52,475 nt of DNA from Allosalinactinospora lopnorensis (GTDB lineage Bacteria; Actinomycetota; Actinomycetes; Streptosporangiales; Streptosporangiaceae), in NCBI RefSeq assembly GCF_000981225.1, contig NZ_LAJC01000037.1:1-52475 (forward strand). The letters are read 5' to 3'. The notes under the pieces are model-generated. The model saw only the letters and a program-made list of their open reading frames with translations, did not search any database and had not been told where the DNA came from. Position 1 is the stretch's first letter. Each line of letters opens with the position of its first letter. Position numbers and translations under genes: made by a program. Shown here piece after piece: positions 25,381-34,963 of the stretch.

Positions 25381-26927
25381 CCATCCCCCTCCTCGTCGTG
25401 CTGCTCACGGCCGGCCTGTACTTCCTGGCCATCCTCTTCCTGGGCCGGATCAGCGCCCGCGGCGCCGGACGGGGGAAAGAGGAGTACTTCGTCGCCGGCC
25501 GGTCGCTGCGCGGCTTCGTCCTGTTCGCGAGCATGTTCGGCACCAACATGACCGCCTTCGTGATGCTCGGCCTGGCCGGGCAGAGCTACCGCGGCGGCCT
25601 GGGTACGTGGGCCATGCTCCTCGGGGCGTCCGTGCTGGTGCTGCCCATCCACTTCTACCTCGGCTACCGGTGCTGGCTGGTGGCGCGCCGCGAGGGCATC
25701 ACCACGCCGTCGGAGTTCTACCGGGAGCGGTTCGGCAGCGAAACGCTCGGCGTAGTCGCCTTCTTCTTCCTCTGCCTGTGGACCCTGCCGGTGGTCCTGA
25801 CGGGCGTCATCGGCGGCGCGCGCGTCTTCGAGTCCCTCACCGACGGGGGCGTCCCCTACTGGCTCGGCGCGTTCATCATCACCGCGGTCGTCGCCTACTA
25901 CACCACAGCGGGCGGCATGCGGGCCACGGCCTGGACGAACACGCTGCAGACCACCGTGTTCCTGGGATTCCTGCTCCTCGCCGTCGTCTACGTCCCCATA
26001 CACGCCGGCGGACCGGGCGCGCTCCTCAGCCAGGTCCAGGTGGCCGGCCCGCACCTGGCGACACGCGTGTGGGAGGAGCCGACAGGGCTCGGTCCCACGC
26101 TGAGCTTCTTCGTCCTCTTCAGCTCGGCGAACTTCGCGACCCCCTACCTCTGGGTCCGGATGATCTCCGCGCGCAGCGGGCGGAGCCTGCGCCAGATGGC
26201 GACGCTGTACCCGATCGCGATCGCGCTGGCCTGGGCACCGGCCGTCCTGCTCGGGGTGTGGGCGACGGCGATCGTCCCGGGGCTGGAGGGCCCCGCGGCC
26301 GACTCGGTCGTCTTCGCGCTGAGCGGTGCGATCTTCCCGACGTGGCTGGTCGCGCTCGGCCTGATCAGCCTGTTCGCCATCGTCATGTCGTCGATGGACG
26401 CGCAGGCGCTGACGATCAGCAACCTCTTCACGGTCGACGTCGTCCAGCGCTTCACCGGGCTGACCGACTCCGAGAAGGACCGCGCCAGGGTCGTCTGGTA
26501 CGCCCGCTGCTTCGTCCTCGTCCTGCTGGCGATCCTCTACGGCGTCTCCCTGATGCCGCTGCCGACCGTCTTCGACCTGGCGACTTTCGCGTTCACCGGC
26601 TTCATGTGCTTCTTCCCGCTGATGGTGGGCGGGGTGCTCTGGCGCCGGGCGACCGCGGCCGGGGCCGTGGCGAGCGTCCTCGTCGGCCAGGCGGTGGCGA
26701 TCACCGGGTTCCTGGAGCTGTACCCGTTCCCGTACGGCCTGCAGCCGCCCGTCTGGGTGGCCCTGAGCACGTGGGGGACGTTCGTGGTCGTGAGCCTGCT
26801 GACCCGGCCGCCGGACGCCGAGCGGATCGAGCGCTTCCACGGCGTGTGGGACCACGTGTGGCGCGCCAACCTCCCGCGCGGCCGGACGCCGGCGCCGTCG
26901 CCCCGCCGCGTCACCCCCGCTTCCTAA
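25377..26927 (+). CDS. Sodium:solute symporter (SSS family)
   Basis: 516 residues, about thirteen membrane helices. Family features: EEYFVAGRSLRGFVLFASMFGTNMTAFVMLGLAGQSYRGG at the start, the YYTTAGGMRATAWTNTLQTTVF segment, and the sodium-site region SLFAIVMSSMDAQALTISNLFTVDVVQRF. ATG overlaps the DUF3311 stop (ATGA), so both are made together. DUF3311-linked symporters import carboxylates, amino acids or related small organic compounds. In this island it presumably brings in the growth substrate that the monooxygenases and hydrolase break down. Family certain, substrate unknown. Confidence 0.9.
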   Translation: MTIPLLVVLLTAGLYFLAILFLGRISARGAGRGKEEYFVAGRSLRGFVLFASMFGTNMTAFVMLGLAGQSYRGGLGTWAMLLGASVLVLPIHFYLGYRCWLVARREGITTPSEFYRERFGSETLGVVAFFFLCLWTLPVVLTGVIGGARVFESLTDGGVPYWLGAFIITAVVAYYTTAGGMRATAWTNTLQTTVFLGFLLLAVVYVPIHAGGPGALLSQVQVAGPHLATRVWEEPTGLGPTLSFFVLFSSANFATPYLWVRMISARSGRSLRQMATLYPIAIALAWAPAVLLGVWATAIVPGLEGPAADSVVFALSGAIFPTWLVALGLISLFAIVMSSMDAQALTISNLFTVDVVQRFTGLTDSEKDRARVVWYARCFVLVLLAILYGVSLMPLPTVFDLATFAFTGFMCFFPLMVGGVLWRRATAAGAVASVLVGQAVAITGFLELYPFPYGLQPPVWVALSTWGTFVVVSLLTRPPDAERIERFHGVWDHVWRANLPRGRTPAPSPRRVTPAS

Positions 26928-26954
26928 CGCGCCACCCGAACGAAGGGACTAACG

Positions 26955-27716
26955 ATGCCACAGGTAAGGGAGACGACGATCAGCGTGGGCGGGCACCCGG
27001 TCCGTTGTCTCCAGGGAGGCTCAGGGCCGATCCTGCTGTTCCTGCACGGTATGGCGGGGCTGCGGTCCGGAGCGCCGTTCCTGGACCGGCTCGCCGAGCG
27101 GTACCGGCTCATCGCCCCCGAGCATCCCGGTTTCGGGGAGACCGACGAGCTGGCCTGGATCGGCAGTGTCCGCGACGTCGCGACCCACTACACGCGGCTG
27201 CTCCGCGAGACGCTGCGGGGCGAACCGGTGTTCGTCGTCGGCCACTCCCTGGGCGGCTGGGTCGCGGTCGAGCTGGCCTTCGCCAACCCGGAGCCGGTCA
27301 GGAAACAGGTACTCGTCGCCCCCGCCGGCCTCCGCGGCGAGACCGAGGCGGTCGACCCCTTCATGGTCGACGACGAGCAACTGGCGGCGCTCGCGGTCGC
27401 CGAGAGCGCCGCAGCCCCGCCGGCCCCCGTCCCCTCCGACCGGTCCGCTATCCGCAACCGCCAGATGACGGCGCGGCTGGCGTGGAGCCCCCGGTTCGCC
27501 GACCCCACCCTCCCCTCGCGCCTGAACCAGGTGGCGGCGCCGACCCTGCTGCTGTGGGGGACCGAGGACCGGATCGTCCCGCCGGATCGGTGCCGGGGTT
27601 TCCAGGAACACCTGCCGGACGCCCGGGCCGCCACCATCGCCGGCGCCGGCCACCTGCCGATGATCGAGGCGGCGGACGCGTTCGTGGACGAAGTGGCCGC
27701 CTTCCTCACCGACTGA
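26955..27716 (+). CDS. Alpha/beta-fold hydrolase
   Basis: 253 residues, single-domain alpha/beta hydrolase. Oxyanion region LFLHGMAG, nucleophile elbow GHSLGG (Ser near residue 98), acid in GTEDRIVPP and His in AGAGHLPMIE complete the triad. Closest in style to meta-cleavage hydrolases and lactone/ester esterases. It lies 27 bases after the symporter and 33 before the second LLM gene, within one operon. A simple reading is that the monooxygenase makes an ester or ring-cleavage product that this enzyme hydrolyses (inference). Confidence 0.85.
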   Translation: MPQVRETTISVGGHPVRCLQGGSGPILLFLHGMAGLRSGAPFLDRLAERYRLIAPEHPGFGETDELAWIGSVRDVATHYTRLLRETLRGEPVFVVGHSLGGWVAVELAFANPEPVRKQVLVAPAGLRGETEAVDPFMVDDEQLAALAVAESAAAPPAPVPSDRSAIRNRQMTARLAWSPRFADPTLPSRLNQVAAPTLLLWGTEDRIVPPDRCRGFQEHLPDARAATIAGAGHLPMIEAADAFVDEVAAFLTD

Positions 27717-27749
27717 ACGACCGGCGGTCGACCGCTGTAAGGAGTTCCC

Positions 27750-28937
27750 GTGAAGTTCCTCGCCTTCCACCTGATGCCCTACGCCGAGCCGGACGCCATG
27801 GCGGCGATCGAGCGCTCGGAACCGCGGCGCGCGTGGGTCACGTTCTCCAACACCCACTTCGACCCGAAGCGCGGAAGTGAGCTGTACCGGCGCTACCTCG
27901 ACGAGCTGGTCCACGCCGTGGAGGTGGGGTTCGACGGTGTCGGCGTGAACGAGCACCACCAGAACGCGTACGGCACCATGCCGTCGCCGAACGTGATGGC
28001 GGCCGCTCTCACCCAGCGCCTCGACCGCGGTCTGATCGCCGTGCTGGGCAACGCGCTCCCGCTGCACCGCCCGCAGCAGATCGCCGAGCAGATCGCGATG
28101 CTCGACCTGCTCTCGGAAGGGCGGATCATCTCGGGTTTCGTGCGCGGGATCGGTTTCGAGTACCTCTCGTTCAACGTCAACCCCACGGAGTCCCGGGAAC
28201 GGTTCCTCGAAGCGCACGACCTCATCATCCGGTCGTGGACGGAGCCGGGCCCCTTCTCCTGGCACGGGCGCTTCTACGACTACGACTACGTCAACGTCTG
28301 GCCGCGGCCCCTGCAGAAGCCGCACCCGCCGGTGTGGATCCCCTCCCAGGGCAGCAACGAGACAGTCCAGTGGGTCGCCGAACGCGGCTACAGCTACCTG
28401 CAGACCTTCACCAAGCGGCCCCGGCTGGCGGCCATCATGCGCGAGTTCCGGGAGGCCGCGCGGGCGGCCGGCCACACAGCGACACCGGAGCAGCAGGGGT
28501 GGGCCGTGCCGACCTACGTGGGCGAGTCCGACGAGCAGGCGCGCAGGGAGCTGGCGCCGCACGTCGACGTCTTCTTCAACAAGCTGCTGACCGGGGACGT
28601 GCACAACTGGTTCCCGCCCGGCTACCTGTCCGAGGAGTCCCACGCGCGCGTCGTGAGCTCGAAGTCGGACCTGTTCGCGCACAACGCCCACACGCTGGAG
28701 CGCCTGGAGGAGGACGGGATGATCGTCGTGGGCAGCGCCGAGACGGTCACCGAACGGTTCCGCGAAATCATCGACGAGACCGGTGTCGGCGTGGTCCTGC
28801 CGATCGTGCAGATGGGCAGCATGCCCCATGAGCAGACCATGGCGAGCATCGAACGGCTCGGGCGCCGGGTGCTGCCGAAGCTTCGGAACCACGTCAGCGC
28901 CGTCTACCGGGAGGAGGCCGCGGCCGGTCCGGGCTGA
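27750..28937 (+). CDS. LLM-class flavin-dependent monooxygenase (second)
   Basis: 395 residues, luciferase-like TIM barrel of the longer monooxygenase subgroup: GVNEHHQNAYGTMPSPNVMAAAL near residue 67, LPLHRPQQIAEQIAMLDLLSEGRIISGFVRG, and VWIPSQGSNETVQWVAERGY. The NEHH motif and length match FMNH2-dependent monooxygenases and type II Baeyer-Villiger-like enzymes rather than F420 reductases. Start ATG follows AAGGAG. Last gene of the transporter-hydrolase-monooxygenase operon; reduced flavin would come from the reductase at 24272. Substrate not deducible. Confidence 0.85.
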   Translation: MKFLAFHLMPYAEPDAMAAIERSEPRRAWVTFSNTHFDPKRGSELYRRYLDELVHAVEVGFDGVGVNEHHQNAYGTMPSPNVMAAALTQRLDRGLIAVLGNALPLHRPQQIAEQIAMLDLLSEGRIISGFVRGIGFEYLSFNVNPTESRERFLEAHDLIIRSWTEPGPFSWHGRFYDYDYVNVWPRPLQKPHPPVWIPSQGSNETVQWVAERGYSYLQTFTKRPRLAAIMREFREAARAAGHTATPEQQGWAVPTYVGESDEQARRELAPHVDVFFNKLLTGDVHNWFPPGYLSEESHARVVSSKSDLFAHNAHTLERLEEDGMIVVGSAETVTERFREIIDETGVGVVLPIVQMGSMPHEQTMASIERLGRRVLPKLRNHVSAVYREEAAAGPG

Positions 28938-29133
28938 GGGGCCGGCGCGGCGCCTCGCTCCGGGGCGGCCACCGGCCCGGACGCGGCCCCTCTGTTGCGC
29001 ACATCACACGGGCCATGATGTATTCGACGTCGTGAACCGTGGCGCGGTGACGCGGGGCCCGAACGCCTCCGAGTACCCCCAGCCCCTCACCAGGACGCCC
29101 GGCGGCGCGGACGGCCGAGAGGAGGGCTCTCCC

Positions 29134-30108
29134 ATGGAGCTGCGCCAACTGCGTTACTTCATATCCGTCGCCGATGAACTGCACTTCCGCAGGGCGGCCG
29201 ACCGCCTGCACATCGCGCAGCCGGCCCTCAGCAAGCAGATCTCCTCGCTGGAAAGGGACCTCGGGGTGCGGCTGCTGGAGCGTACGAGGCGCGAGGTGCG
29301 CCTGACGGAGGCCGGGGAGATCTTCCTTGAGGAGGCGCGCCAGGTGCTGGCGCAGGCCGAGCAGGCGACCGAGCGGGTGCGCGGGGCGAGCCGCGGGGAG
29401 ACCGGCGTCCTGGAGATCGGCTTCATCGCGCCCGCGATCTACGAGGTGCTTCCCCGCGTGTTCCGCAGGTACTGCGTGCGCTACCCCAACGTCCGCCTCG
29501 CGCTGCACGAGTTGAACAACCACGTCGCGATACAGGAGGTCCTCGCGGGGCGGCTGCACGCGGCGTTCGTGCGGCTGCCGATCGAGGACAAGGGCCTACG
29601 CTGCGACACCGTGCTCGACGAGCCCGTCGTGCTCGCGCTGCCCGACAACCACCGCCTCACCGAGTACCGCGAGGTCGCGCTCACCGACGTCGCGGACGAG
29701 GCCTTCGTGATGATCCCCCGATCGCAGGAGCCGGCGCTGTACGACTACTACATCGCGCTGTGCCTGAACGCGGGCTTCAGCCCGAAGGTCGTGCACGAGG
29801 TGGACCGCACCCAGGTCGCGATCGGGCTGGTGGCGGGCCGGGCGGGCCTGGCCTTCGTGCCCGCCTCCGCCACGCGGATGCCCTGCCCGGGCGTAGTGTA
29901 CCGCCACTTGGCGGAGCCCGCGCCCCGTTTCCGCCTGGGGGCGGTGTGGAGCGGGGAGGACACCTCGCACGTACTGGCGAGCTTCATCGAGGCACGGCCC
30001 TGGCGTGATGGCGACCCGGACGGCGAGGAGCCCCTCTCCCCCGAACTGCTGGTGGCCGCCGCGCCGCCTGGAACGGAGGAATGCCGGTGCCGAACGGACC
30101 GAATATAG
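29134..30108 (+). CDS. LysR-family transcriptional regulator
   Basis: 324 residues from ATG 29134 (GGAGG upstream); the frame continues open upstream into non-coding sequence. The N-terminal winged HTH is textbook (MELRQLRYFISVADELHFRRAADRLHIAQPALSKQISSLERDLGVRLLERT). It is followed by a linker helix and a periplasmic-binding-type effector domain. LysR proteins usually bind a pathway compound and control the adjacent operon; here either the upstream catabolic genes or the SDR gene it overlaps by 28 bases. The Arg- and Cys-containing last residues arise in the overlap. Confidence 0.88.
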   Translation: MELRQLRYFISVADELHFRRAADRLHIAQPALSKQISSLERDLGVRLLERTRREVRLTEAGEIFLEEARQVLAQAEQATERVRGASRGETGVLEIGFIAPAIYEVLPRVFRRYCVRYPNVRLALHELNNHVAIQEVLAGRLHAAFVRLPIEDKGLRCDTVLDEPVVLALPDNHRLTEYREVALTDVADEAFVMIPRSQEPALYDYYIALCLNAGFSPKVVHEVDRTQVAIGLVAGRAGLAFVPASATRMPCPGVVYRHLAEPAPRFRLGAVWSGEDTSHVLASFIEARPWRDGDPDGEEPLSPELLVAAAPPGTEECRCRTDRI

Positions 30109-30902
30109 ACCCCCTGTTCGATGTGCGGGGGTCGTGCGTCGTAGTGACCGGGGCCGCCAGTGGTCTCGGCCTCGCCGTCGCGACGGGCCTGGCCGAGCGG
30201 GGCGCCGCCGTGGCGATGGCCGACGTGGACGGGGAGGGGCTGGAGGAGGCGTGCGCGGCACTCCTCGCCCGGGACCTGGAGGTCTTCGCCGTCCGGACGG
30301 ACATCGCCGACCCGGACCGCGTGGAGGACCTCTTCAACGAGGTCGTCGCCAGAACGGGGCGGGTCGACGTCGTGTTCGCCAACGCCGGGATCAGCGGCGG
30401 GCCGAGCTACCGCGAGCCCGGCGGCGAGGTCGACGGCGTGGACATGAAGGCGTGGGACCGGGTGCGCGAGGTGAACCTGGACGGGGTGTTCCACACCCTG
30501 CGGGCCGCCGCCCGCCGGATGAAGCCGCAGCGGAGCGGGAAGATCATCGTGACCGCCTCGATCGCCGGGCTGCGCGCCGACCCGATGGTCGGCTACTCCT
30601 ACGCCGCGGCCAAGGCGGCCGTCGTCAACGTGGTGAAGCAGGCGTCCCTGGAACTGGCGCCCTACGGCGTGACGGTGAACGCGATCGCCCCGGGGTCGTT
30701 CCGGACGAACATCGCCGCCCAGCGGGAGAGGTCCCCGGCCTTCGAGGAGGGCTGGAGATCCGCGGTTCCGCTCGGGCGGTGGGGGGACCCGGCCGAACTG
30801 CAGGGCCTGGCGCTGCTGCTCGCCTCGCCCGCGTCCAGTTTCATGACCGGGGGCGTCTACCCGGTGGACGGGGGCGCGCTGGCGCGCTCCCACACGTTCT
30901 GA
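30081..30902 (+). CDS. SDR-family oxidoreductase
   Basis: 273 residues, classical SDR. Cofactor motif TGAASGLG, NAG at residue 98, catalytic Ser in VTASIAG, and YAAAK. D in MADVDGEGL after beta-2 indicates NAD preference. It ends with the usual PVDGGA. ATG 30081 follows GGAGG and lies inside the end of the LysR gene, so the two are co-transcribed. It likely oxidises an alcohol or reduces a ketone in the catabolic pathway of this island. Confidence 0.87.
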   Translation: MPVPNGPNIDPLFDVRGSCVVVTGAASGLGLAVATGLAERGAAVAMADVDGEGLEEACAALLARDLEVFAVRTDIADPDRVEDLFNEVVARTGRVDVVFANAGISGGPSYREPGGEVDGVDMKAWDRVREVNLDGVFHTLRAAARRMKPQRSGKIIVTASIAGLRADPMVGYSYAAAKAAVVNVVKQASLELAPYGVTVNAIAPGSFRTNIAAQRERSPAFEEGWRSAVPLGRWGDPAELQGLALLLASPASSFMTGGVYPVDGGALARSHTF

Positions 30903-30948
30903 GACCACGGAACCGCCGACCGCGGCTGCCGGCGGCTTCCTGACGCGA

Positions 30949-30978
30949 ACGGGGCCGGAGCCGCAGACGAGGCCCCGT
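30949..30978. terminator. Bidirectional hairpin between convergent SDR and MetE-like genes
   Basis: ACGGGGCC (30949-30956) pairs with GGCCCCGT (30971-30978) across a 14-base loop. It lies between two convergent gene ends and can serve both. No T-run. Confidence 0.5.
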
Positions 30979-31000
30979 CCGCGGGTCGACGCCGGCCGGC

Positions 31001-32019
31001 TCAGTACTCCTTGCGCAGCGATTCGGCGGCGGCGACCAGCGAACGGAGCTTACCCAGGGCGGAATCGCGCGGCAGGTATTTCATCCCGCAGTCGGGGGCG
31101 AGCACGAGGTTCTCCGGCGCGACGTGGGCCAGCGCCCGCTTCGCCCGGTCGACGACGGTCCGCGGCTCCTCCACGAACGGATCGGAGAGGTCCAGCACGC
31201 CGAGGATGATGGTCTTGCCGGGCAGGCGCTCCAGGATCGAGCAGTCGAGGCCGGACTGCGCGGTCTCGATGGAGATCTGGTCAACGGGGGAGTCCGCCAG
31301 CTCCGGAAGGAAGGAGTAGGCGTCCGGTCGGTCGTGGATGATCGCGGCGTAGCCGAAGCAGATGTGCACCGCGGTCGTCCCGGGGCCCCTTCGAGCGCGC
31401 GCGACAGCACCTCGACCCCGTACTCCTGCGCCTTGGCCGCACGGGCCTGCATGTACGGCTCGTCCAGCTGGACGATGTCGGCCCCGGCGGCGAACGTCTC
31501 GTGCACCTCCTCGTTGACCGCAGCGGCGTAGGCCAGCGCCAGCGACCGCTCGTCGGAGTAGTGGTCGTTCTGGGCCTGCTGCGCCATCGTGAACGGCCCC
31601 GGGATGGTGACCTTGATGGGCTTGTCCGTGTGCCCGCGCAGGAAAGCGGCGTCGCGGGCCGCCACGGCGGCGCGGCGCCGGATGGGGCCGGCGACGCGCG
31701 GGACCGGGTTCGGCTCCCCGCTGCGGTCGAGCGCCACCCCGGGATTGTCGATGTCGACGCCCTCCAGCGCGGTGGCGAAGTGGTTGGAGTAGCTCTCCCG
31801 GCGCGCCTCGCCGTCGGTGAAGATGTCCAGCCCCGCGGAGAGCTGGGCCTGCACCGCGAGTGTGGTGGCGTCGTCGAGCGCCTCCTCCAGGAGGTCGTCG
31901 CCGATCCGCCACAGCTCGCGGGCGCGGACCCTGGGCGGGAAGCGGTCTTTGAGCCTGTCCCGGTCGATGAGCCAGTACGGCTGCGGGTAACTTCCGACGA
32001 GCGACGTGGGAAACAGCAT
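31001..32019 (-). pseudogene. MetE-like (cobalamin-independent methionine synthase C-terminal family) methyltransferase, frameshifted
   Basis: About 340 residues when repaired. From ATG 32019 (GGAAGG upstream): FPTSLVGSYPQPYWL, GLDIFTDGEARRESY, IPGPFTMAQQAQNDHY, then VQLDEPYMQARAAKAQEYG. At 31379-31381 one base is missing; beyond it the other frame gives VHICFGYA and LVLAPDCGMKYLPR, supplying His-x-Cys and the late Cys that bind zinc in this family. It is the short, core-only form (COG0620), not full-length MetE, so it probably moves a methyl group from a substrate other than methyl-folate polyglutamate, or demethylates. It is the last gene on the minus strand after the phosphatase, with 274 bases between. 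Confidence 0.75.
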
Positions 32020-32293
32020 CGGACCTTCCTCCGTGTCGGCGCGCCGGATGCGGTGCGGCTCTCCTCGCCCCGGCGCTGTGTGATCTCCGACCATCGCCGC
32101 CGCTCCGGCCGGACACGTCGAGGTTAAATATTTTTTCTGATGGTCACAACGCGTTCCACAATAAATTCTTCTCTACAGAATTTCATGGCTGAGCGGTGCC
32201 CCGGATCCGCCACCCCGCACGCGGTCCGCCCCACCGCGGCCGCCGCCGAGGACGCCGGCCGCGAGGCCGGCAGGGGAGCGCCGGCTCGGACCA

Positions 32294-32970
32294 CTACATC
32301 GGCTGTGTCGAACCGGGCGGAGTCCCGCCGTCGACGGTGTCCAGCATCTCCCGCCCCTGAGCGTAGGCGTCCAGGAGCTTGGGCCGGTGTAGTGGGCGCG
32401 GGCGAGGCGGGTGAGTTCCCCGTCCGCGTTGACGGCCACGGTGTTGCCGAGGTGCTCGAAGAGGGGCGCGTCCGACATCGAATCGCCGTAGGCGATGCAG
32501 CGTTGCGGGGGAATCCCCTTCCGCTTCCTGCCGTCCTCGACGATATCGACCTTGTCCTGCGGGATCAGGATGTTCTCCGGGGTGATCGGAGAGGCGAACG
32601 GCAGAGCCGGGAAGCGGGACGCCACCACCTCGTCGAAGCCGAACCGGAGCAGGAGCCGCGCGAAGAAGTCCGGAGACATGCTTACTACCAGGGAGTGCTC
32701 GCCGCGGGAGCGGATGTCCGAGCACACGTCCGCGATCCCCTCAAGGAACGGGCTGCCCTCGAACGCTGAGGCGACGTCGTCCTCGGTGAGCTCGTCCCAG
32801 AGCCGGTGGATACGCTGCGCGAAGCCGCGTGTGTCGATCTCCCGGCGCCGGAAGCTGTCCTCCAGCTCGACGAGTTGCGCCTCGCAACGGAGGAAGCGTG
32901 CGATCTCCAGGCTGGCGGTGGTACCCGCGAGGAGGGTTCCGTCCATGTCGAAGACGTGCAGTGAAGTCAT
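32294..32970 (-). pseudogene. HAD-superfamily (SerB-like, subfamily IB) phosphatase, frameshifted near the end
   Basis: Motif I DMDGTLLAG, motif II Ser in VVSMSPDFF, Lys in the DKVD region, and motif IV GDSMSDAPLFEHLG: a complete HAD-IB phosphatase with its four-helix cap (residues 15-90). ATG 32970 has AGGAGAAC upstream. At 32381-32383 a base appears lost: the current frame runs on as Arg/Ser-rich text to 32173, while the other frame ends naturally (KLLDAYAQGREMLDTVDGG) at 32294. The repaired protein is about 225 residues. Substrate could be a phosphoserine-like or nucleotide/sugar phosphate; in a cluster with a phosphoribosyltransferase and a Nudix enzyme, nucleotide dephosphorylation is attractive (inference). 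Confidence 0.77.
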
Positions 32971-33039
32971 GTTCTCCTAATCGTTTCGGCAGGGCGTGGG
33001 TCCGGGGAAAGGAGGGACCGCGGAACGGAGGGGGCGTTC

Positions 33040-34463
33040 TCAGCGCGAACCGGTATCGCCCCCCTTCCCACCAGCGGCCTGCTCCCCCGGCCGGACCCGG
33101 CTCCACCACAGGAGAAGGAGCCCCACCAGGCAGTAGCACGCGCTGGCGGACAGTGCCCACGGTGTCATGTCGCCGGGCGCGCCCCATACCGTCCCGTAAA
33201 GGACGGTGGCGACCAGGGCCAGCCCTATCGCGCCTCCCGCCTGCTGGCCGGTGGCCAGCAGGCTGGCCGTCACCCCGTGCCGTCCTCCGGCCACCGCGTT
33301 GACCGCCATGATGTTCGCTGCGGGGAAGATGAACGCCACTCCGATACCGATGAGGGTCGACGCCGGAAAGACGGACAGCCAGTAGCTGCGCCCGGCGGTC
33401 ATGAGGAGGAGGAGAAGGGTCCCCGAACCGAGCAGCGCGAACCCCAGCGCCAGTGTCCTGACGGGGCCGATTCTCCCGGTCAGCGTCGCCCCGAGCGAGG
33501 ACAGCAGCAGGACCATGGCCCCCTGCGGGAGAAGCGCGACCCCGGCGAGGAAAGCGCCGTAGCCAGATCCTCCTGCAGTCCCGTACCTGCGAGGAAGAGG
33601 GACGACGTCACCGTGCCGAACCCCAGGGCCAGACTTCCGACGCCGATCAGGACCGGACGGGCGGAGACGACGTCGCGCGGGAGCGGCGGGGACGCCCCCC
33701 TCCGCTGCAGCGTGAGGAACCATGCGGCCGGTACCAGCGCCGTGGCGGCCGTGGCGAGGCTCAGCCCCCATAGCCGGTTCTGCGCCATCGCCGCCGCGGC
33801 GATCACGGCCACCAGGGTCCAGGCGATGAGAAGGGAACTGCCCCAGGGAGGCGATGTCCGCGATTCGGGCCTGTGCGCGGGCACGCTCGTCACGGCCCCG
33901 ATGACCGCGGCGAGGGCGCAGGGCACGTAGACCCAGAATCCCCAGCGCCAGTCGAGCAGTTCCGTCGAGGCTCCGGCCGCGAGGAGGCCCAGCCCGAAGC
34001 CGGCGGCTCCGGTCGCGCTGTAGACGGCGAGGGCCTGGTCGCGGGGCCGGCCCTCCTCGAAGGTGTTGGTGATGATGGATACGGCGGCCGGGAGGGAGAG
34101 CGCCGCCCCCAGCCCCTGGAGGGCGCGTGCCGTGACCAGCTGCACCGCGCCATCGGCCGCTCCGGCGAGGATGGAGGCGGCGCCGAAGAGGCCGACCCCG
34201 GCGATGAAGACGCGCCGCCGTCCGAAGGCGTCCGCGCACTGACCACCCAGCATCAGCAGACCCGCGAAGGATGCGAGGAAGGCGGCGACCACGAGGGACA
34301 GCGAGGAGTCGGACAGGCCGAGGTCCCGCTGGATCGCGGGGAGCTGGATGTTCGTACTCGACAGGCTCATGCCCTCCAGCAGAAGGGCGGTGCACATCAC
34401 GGCCAGCAGCGTCCGGCGACGTACTGGTGTGCGCGAGGTGGTGGAGGCGGTTGTTCGGGTCAC
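33040..34463 (-). pseudogene. MFS drug/metabolite exporter (DHA2, 14-helix type), frameshifted
   Basis: GTG 34463 overlaps the Nudix stop. The first part reads LLEGMSLSSTNIQLPAIQRDLGLSDSSLSLVVAAFLASFAGLLMLGGQCADAFGRRRVF (motif A region), then RALQGLGAALSLPAAVSII. At about 33570 the frame shifts by one base (CAGGAGGATC, a G lost). The rest (GYGAFLAGVALLPQGAMVLLLSSLGATLTGRIGP, GQQAGGAIGLALVATVLYG) continues to 33040. The repaired length, about 475 residues with fourteen helices, fits EmrB/QacA-type proton-driven exporters. Placed inside a biosynthetic-looking operon, it would export the product or give self-resistance. Confidence 0.8.
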
Positions 34464-34963
34464 GTGTGCTCCGGCACGGGGTGGGGGAAGCGTGAGCCGC
34501 CGGTGCTGGTCTGCGGGGACAGCGAATAGGCGATATCAGGTCGGGGCAGGCCCCTCGCCCCGAGGACGGCCAGCAAGTCCGCGGTCGGCGGGAAGAGCGG
34601 TCCGGGAAGACGGTCGAGGGGGAACCAGCTCCAGGAGGCGAAGTTCTCCGGCTCCGTGACGGCGGGGGCCGCCTCGGCCGGCACTTCGACCGAGACCCCG
34701 GCGGTCAGCCACGGGGAGGTTCCGCCAGTGCGGAGGCACAGGCAGAACGCCGAGGCGGTGTCTACCTGAACCCCGGTCTCCTCCCGGAGTTCGCGCAGCC
34801 CGGCGGCCTCGAAACTCTCGTCGGCCTCAAGGCGGCCGCCGGGGAGGCACCACAGGCGGGATTCCCCGGTATTGATCCGTTCCCCCAGGAGGACACGACC
34901 GTCCGGATTCCGGGCCACGACCCCGACGCCGATGGTGGGGGGCGGGGTTTCGTGTGTGCTCAC
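34460..34963 (-). CDS. Nudix hydrolase
   Basis: 167 residues from GTG 34963 (AAGGAG upstream), overlapping the stop of the FAD gene by four bases and its own stop overlapping the MFS start. Full Nudix box: GGRLEADESFEAAGLRELREETGV, with the catalytic REx2EE. Upstream, TIGVGVVARNPDGRVLLGER is the usual beta strand lead. The style is that of ADP-ribose/dNTP/NDP-linked small-molecule hydrolases (MutT-like). In this operon it could remove pyrophosphate from a nucleotide intermediate or clean up a toxic nucleotide. Translational overlap on both sides shows tight coupling. Confidence 0.88.
   Translation of the reverse strand: MSTHETPPPTIGVGVVARNPDGRVLLGERINTGESRLWCLPGGRLEADESFEAAGLRELREETGVQVDTASAFCLCLRTGGTSPWLTAGVSVEVPAEAAPAVTEPENFASWSWFPLDRLPGPLFPPTADLLAVLGARGLPRPDIAYSLSPQTSTGGSRFPHPVPEHT

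Noticed and set aside
25115-27880. A 921-codon plus-strand open frame spanning the symporter and hydrolase genes
   Set aside because: Apart from its first 50 codons (the start of DUF3311) it is Arg/Pro/Gly-rich shadow text of the real genes in another frame, with no domain.
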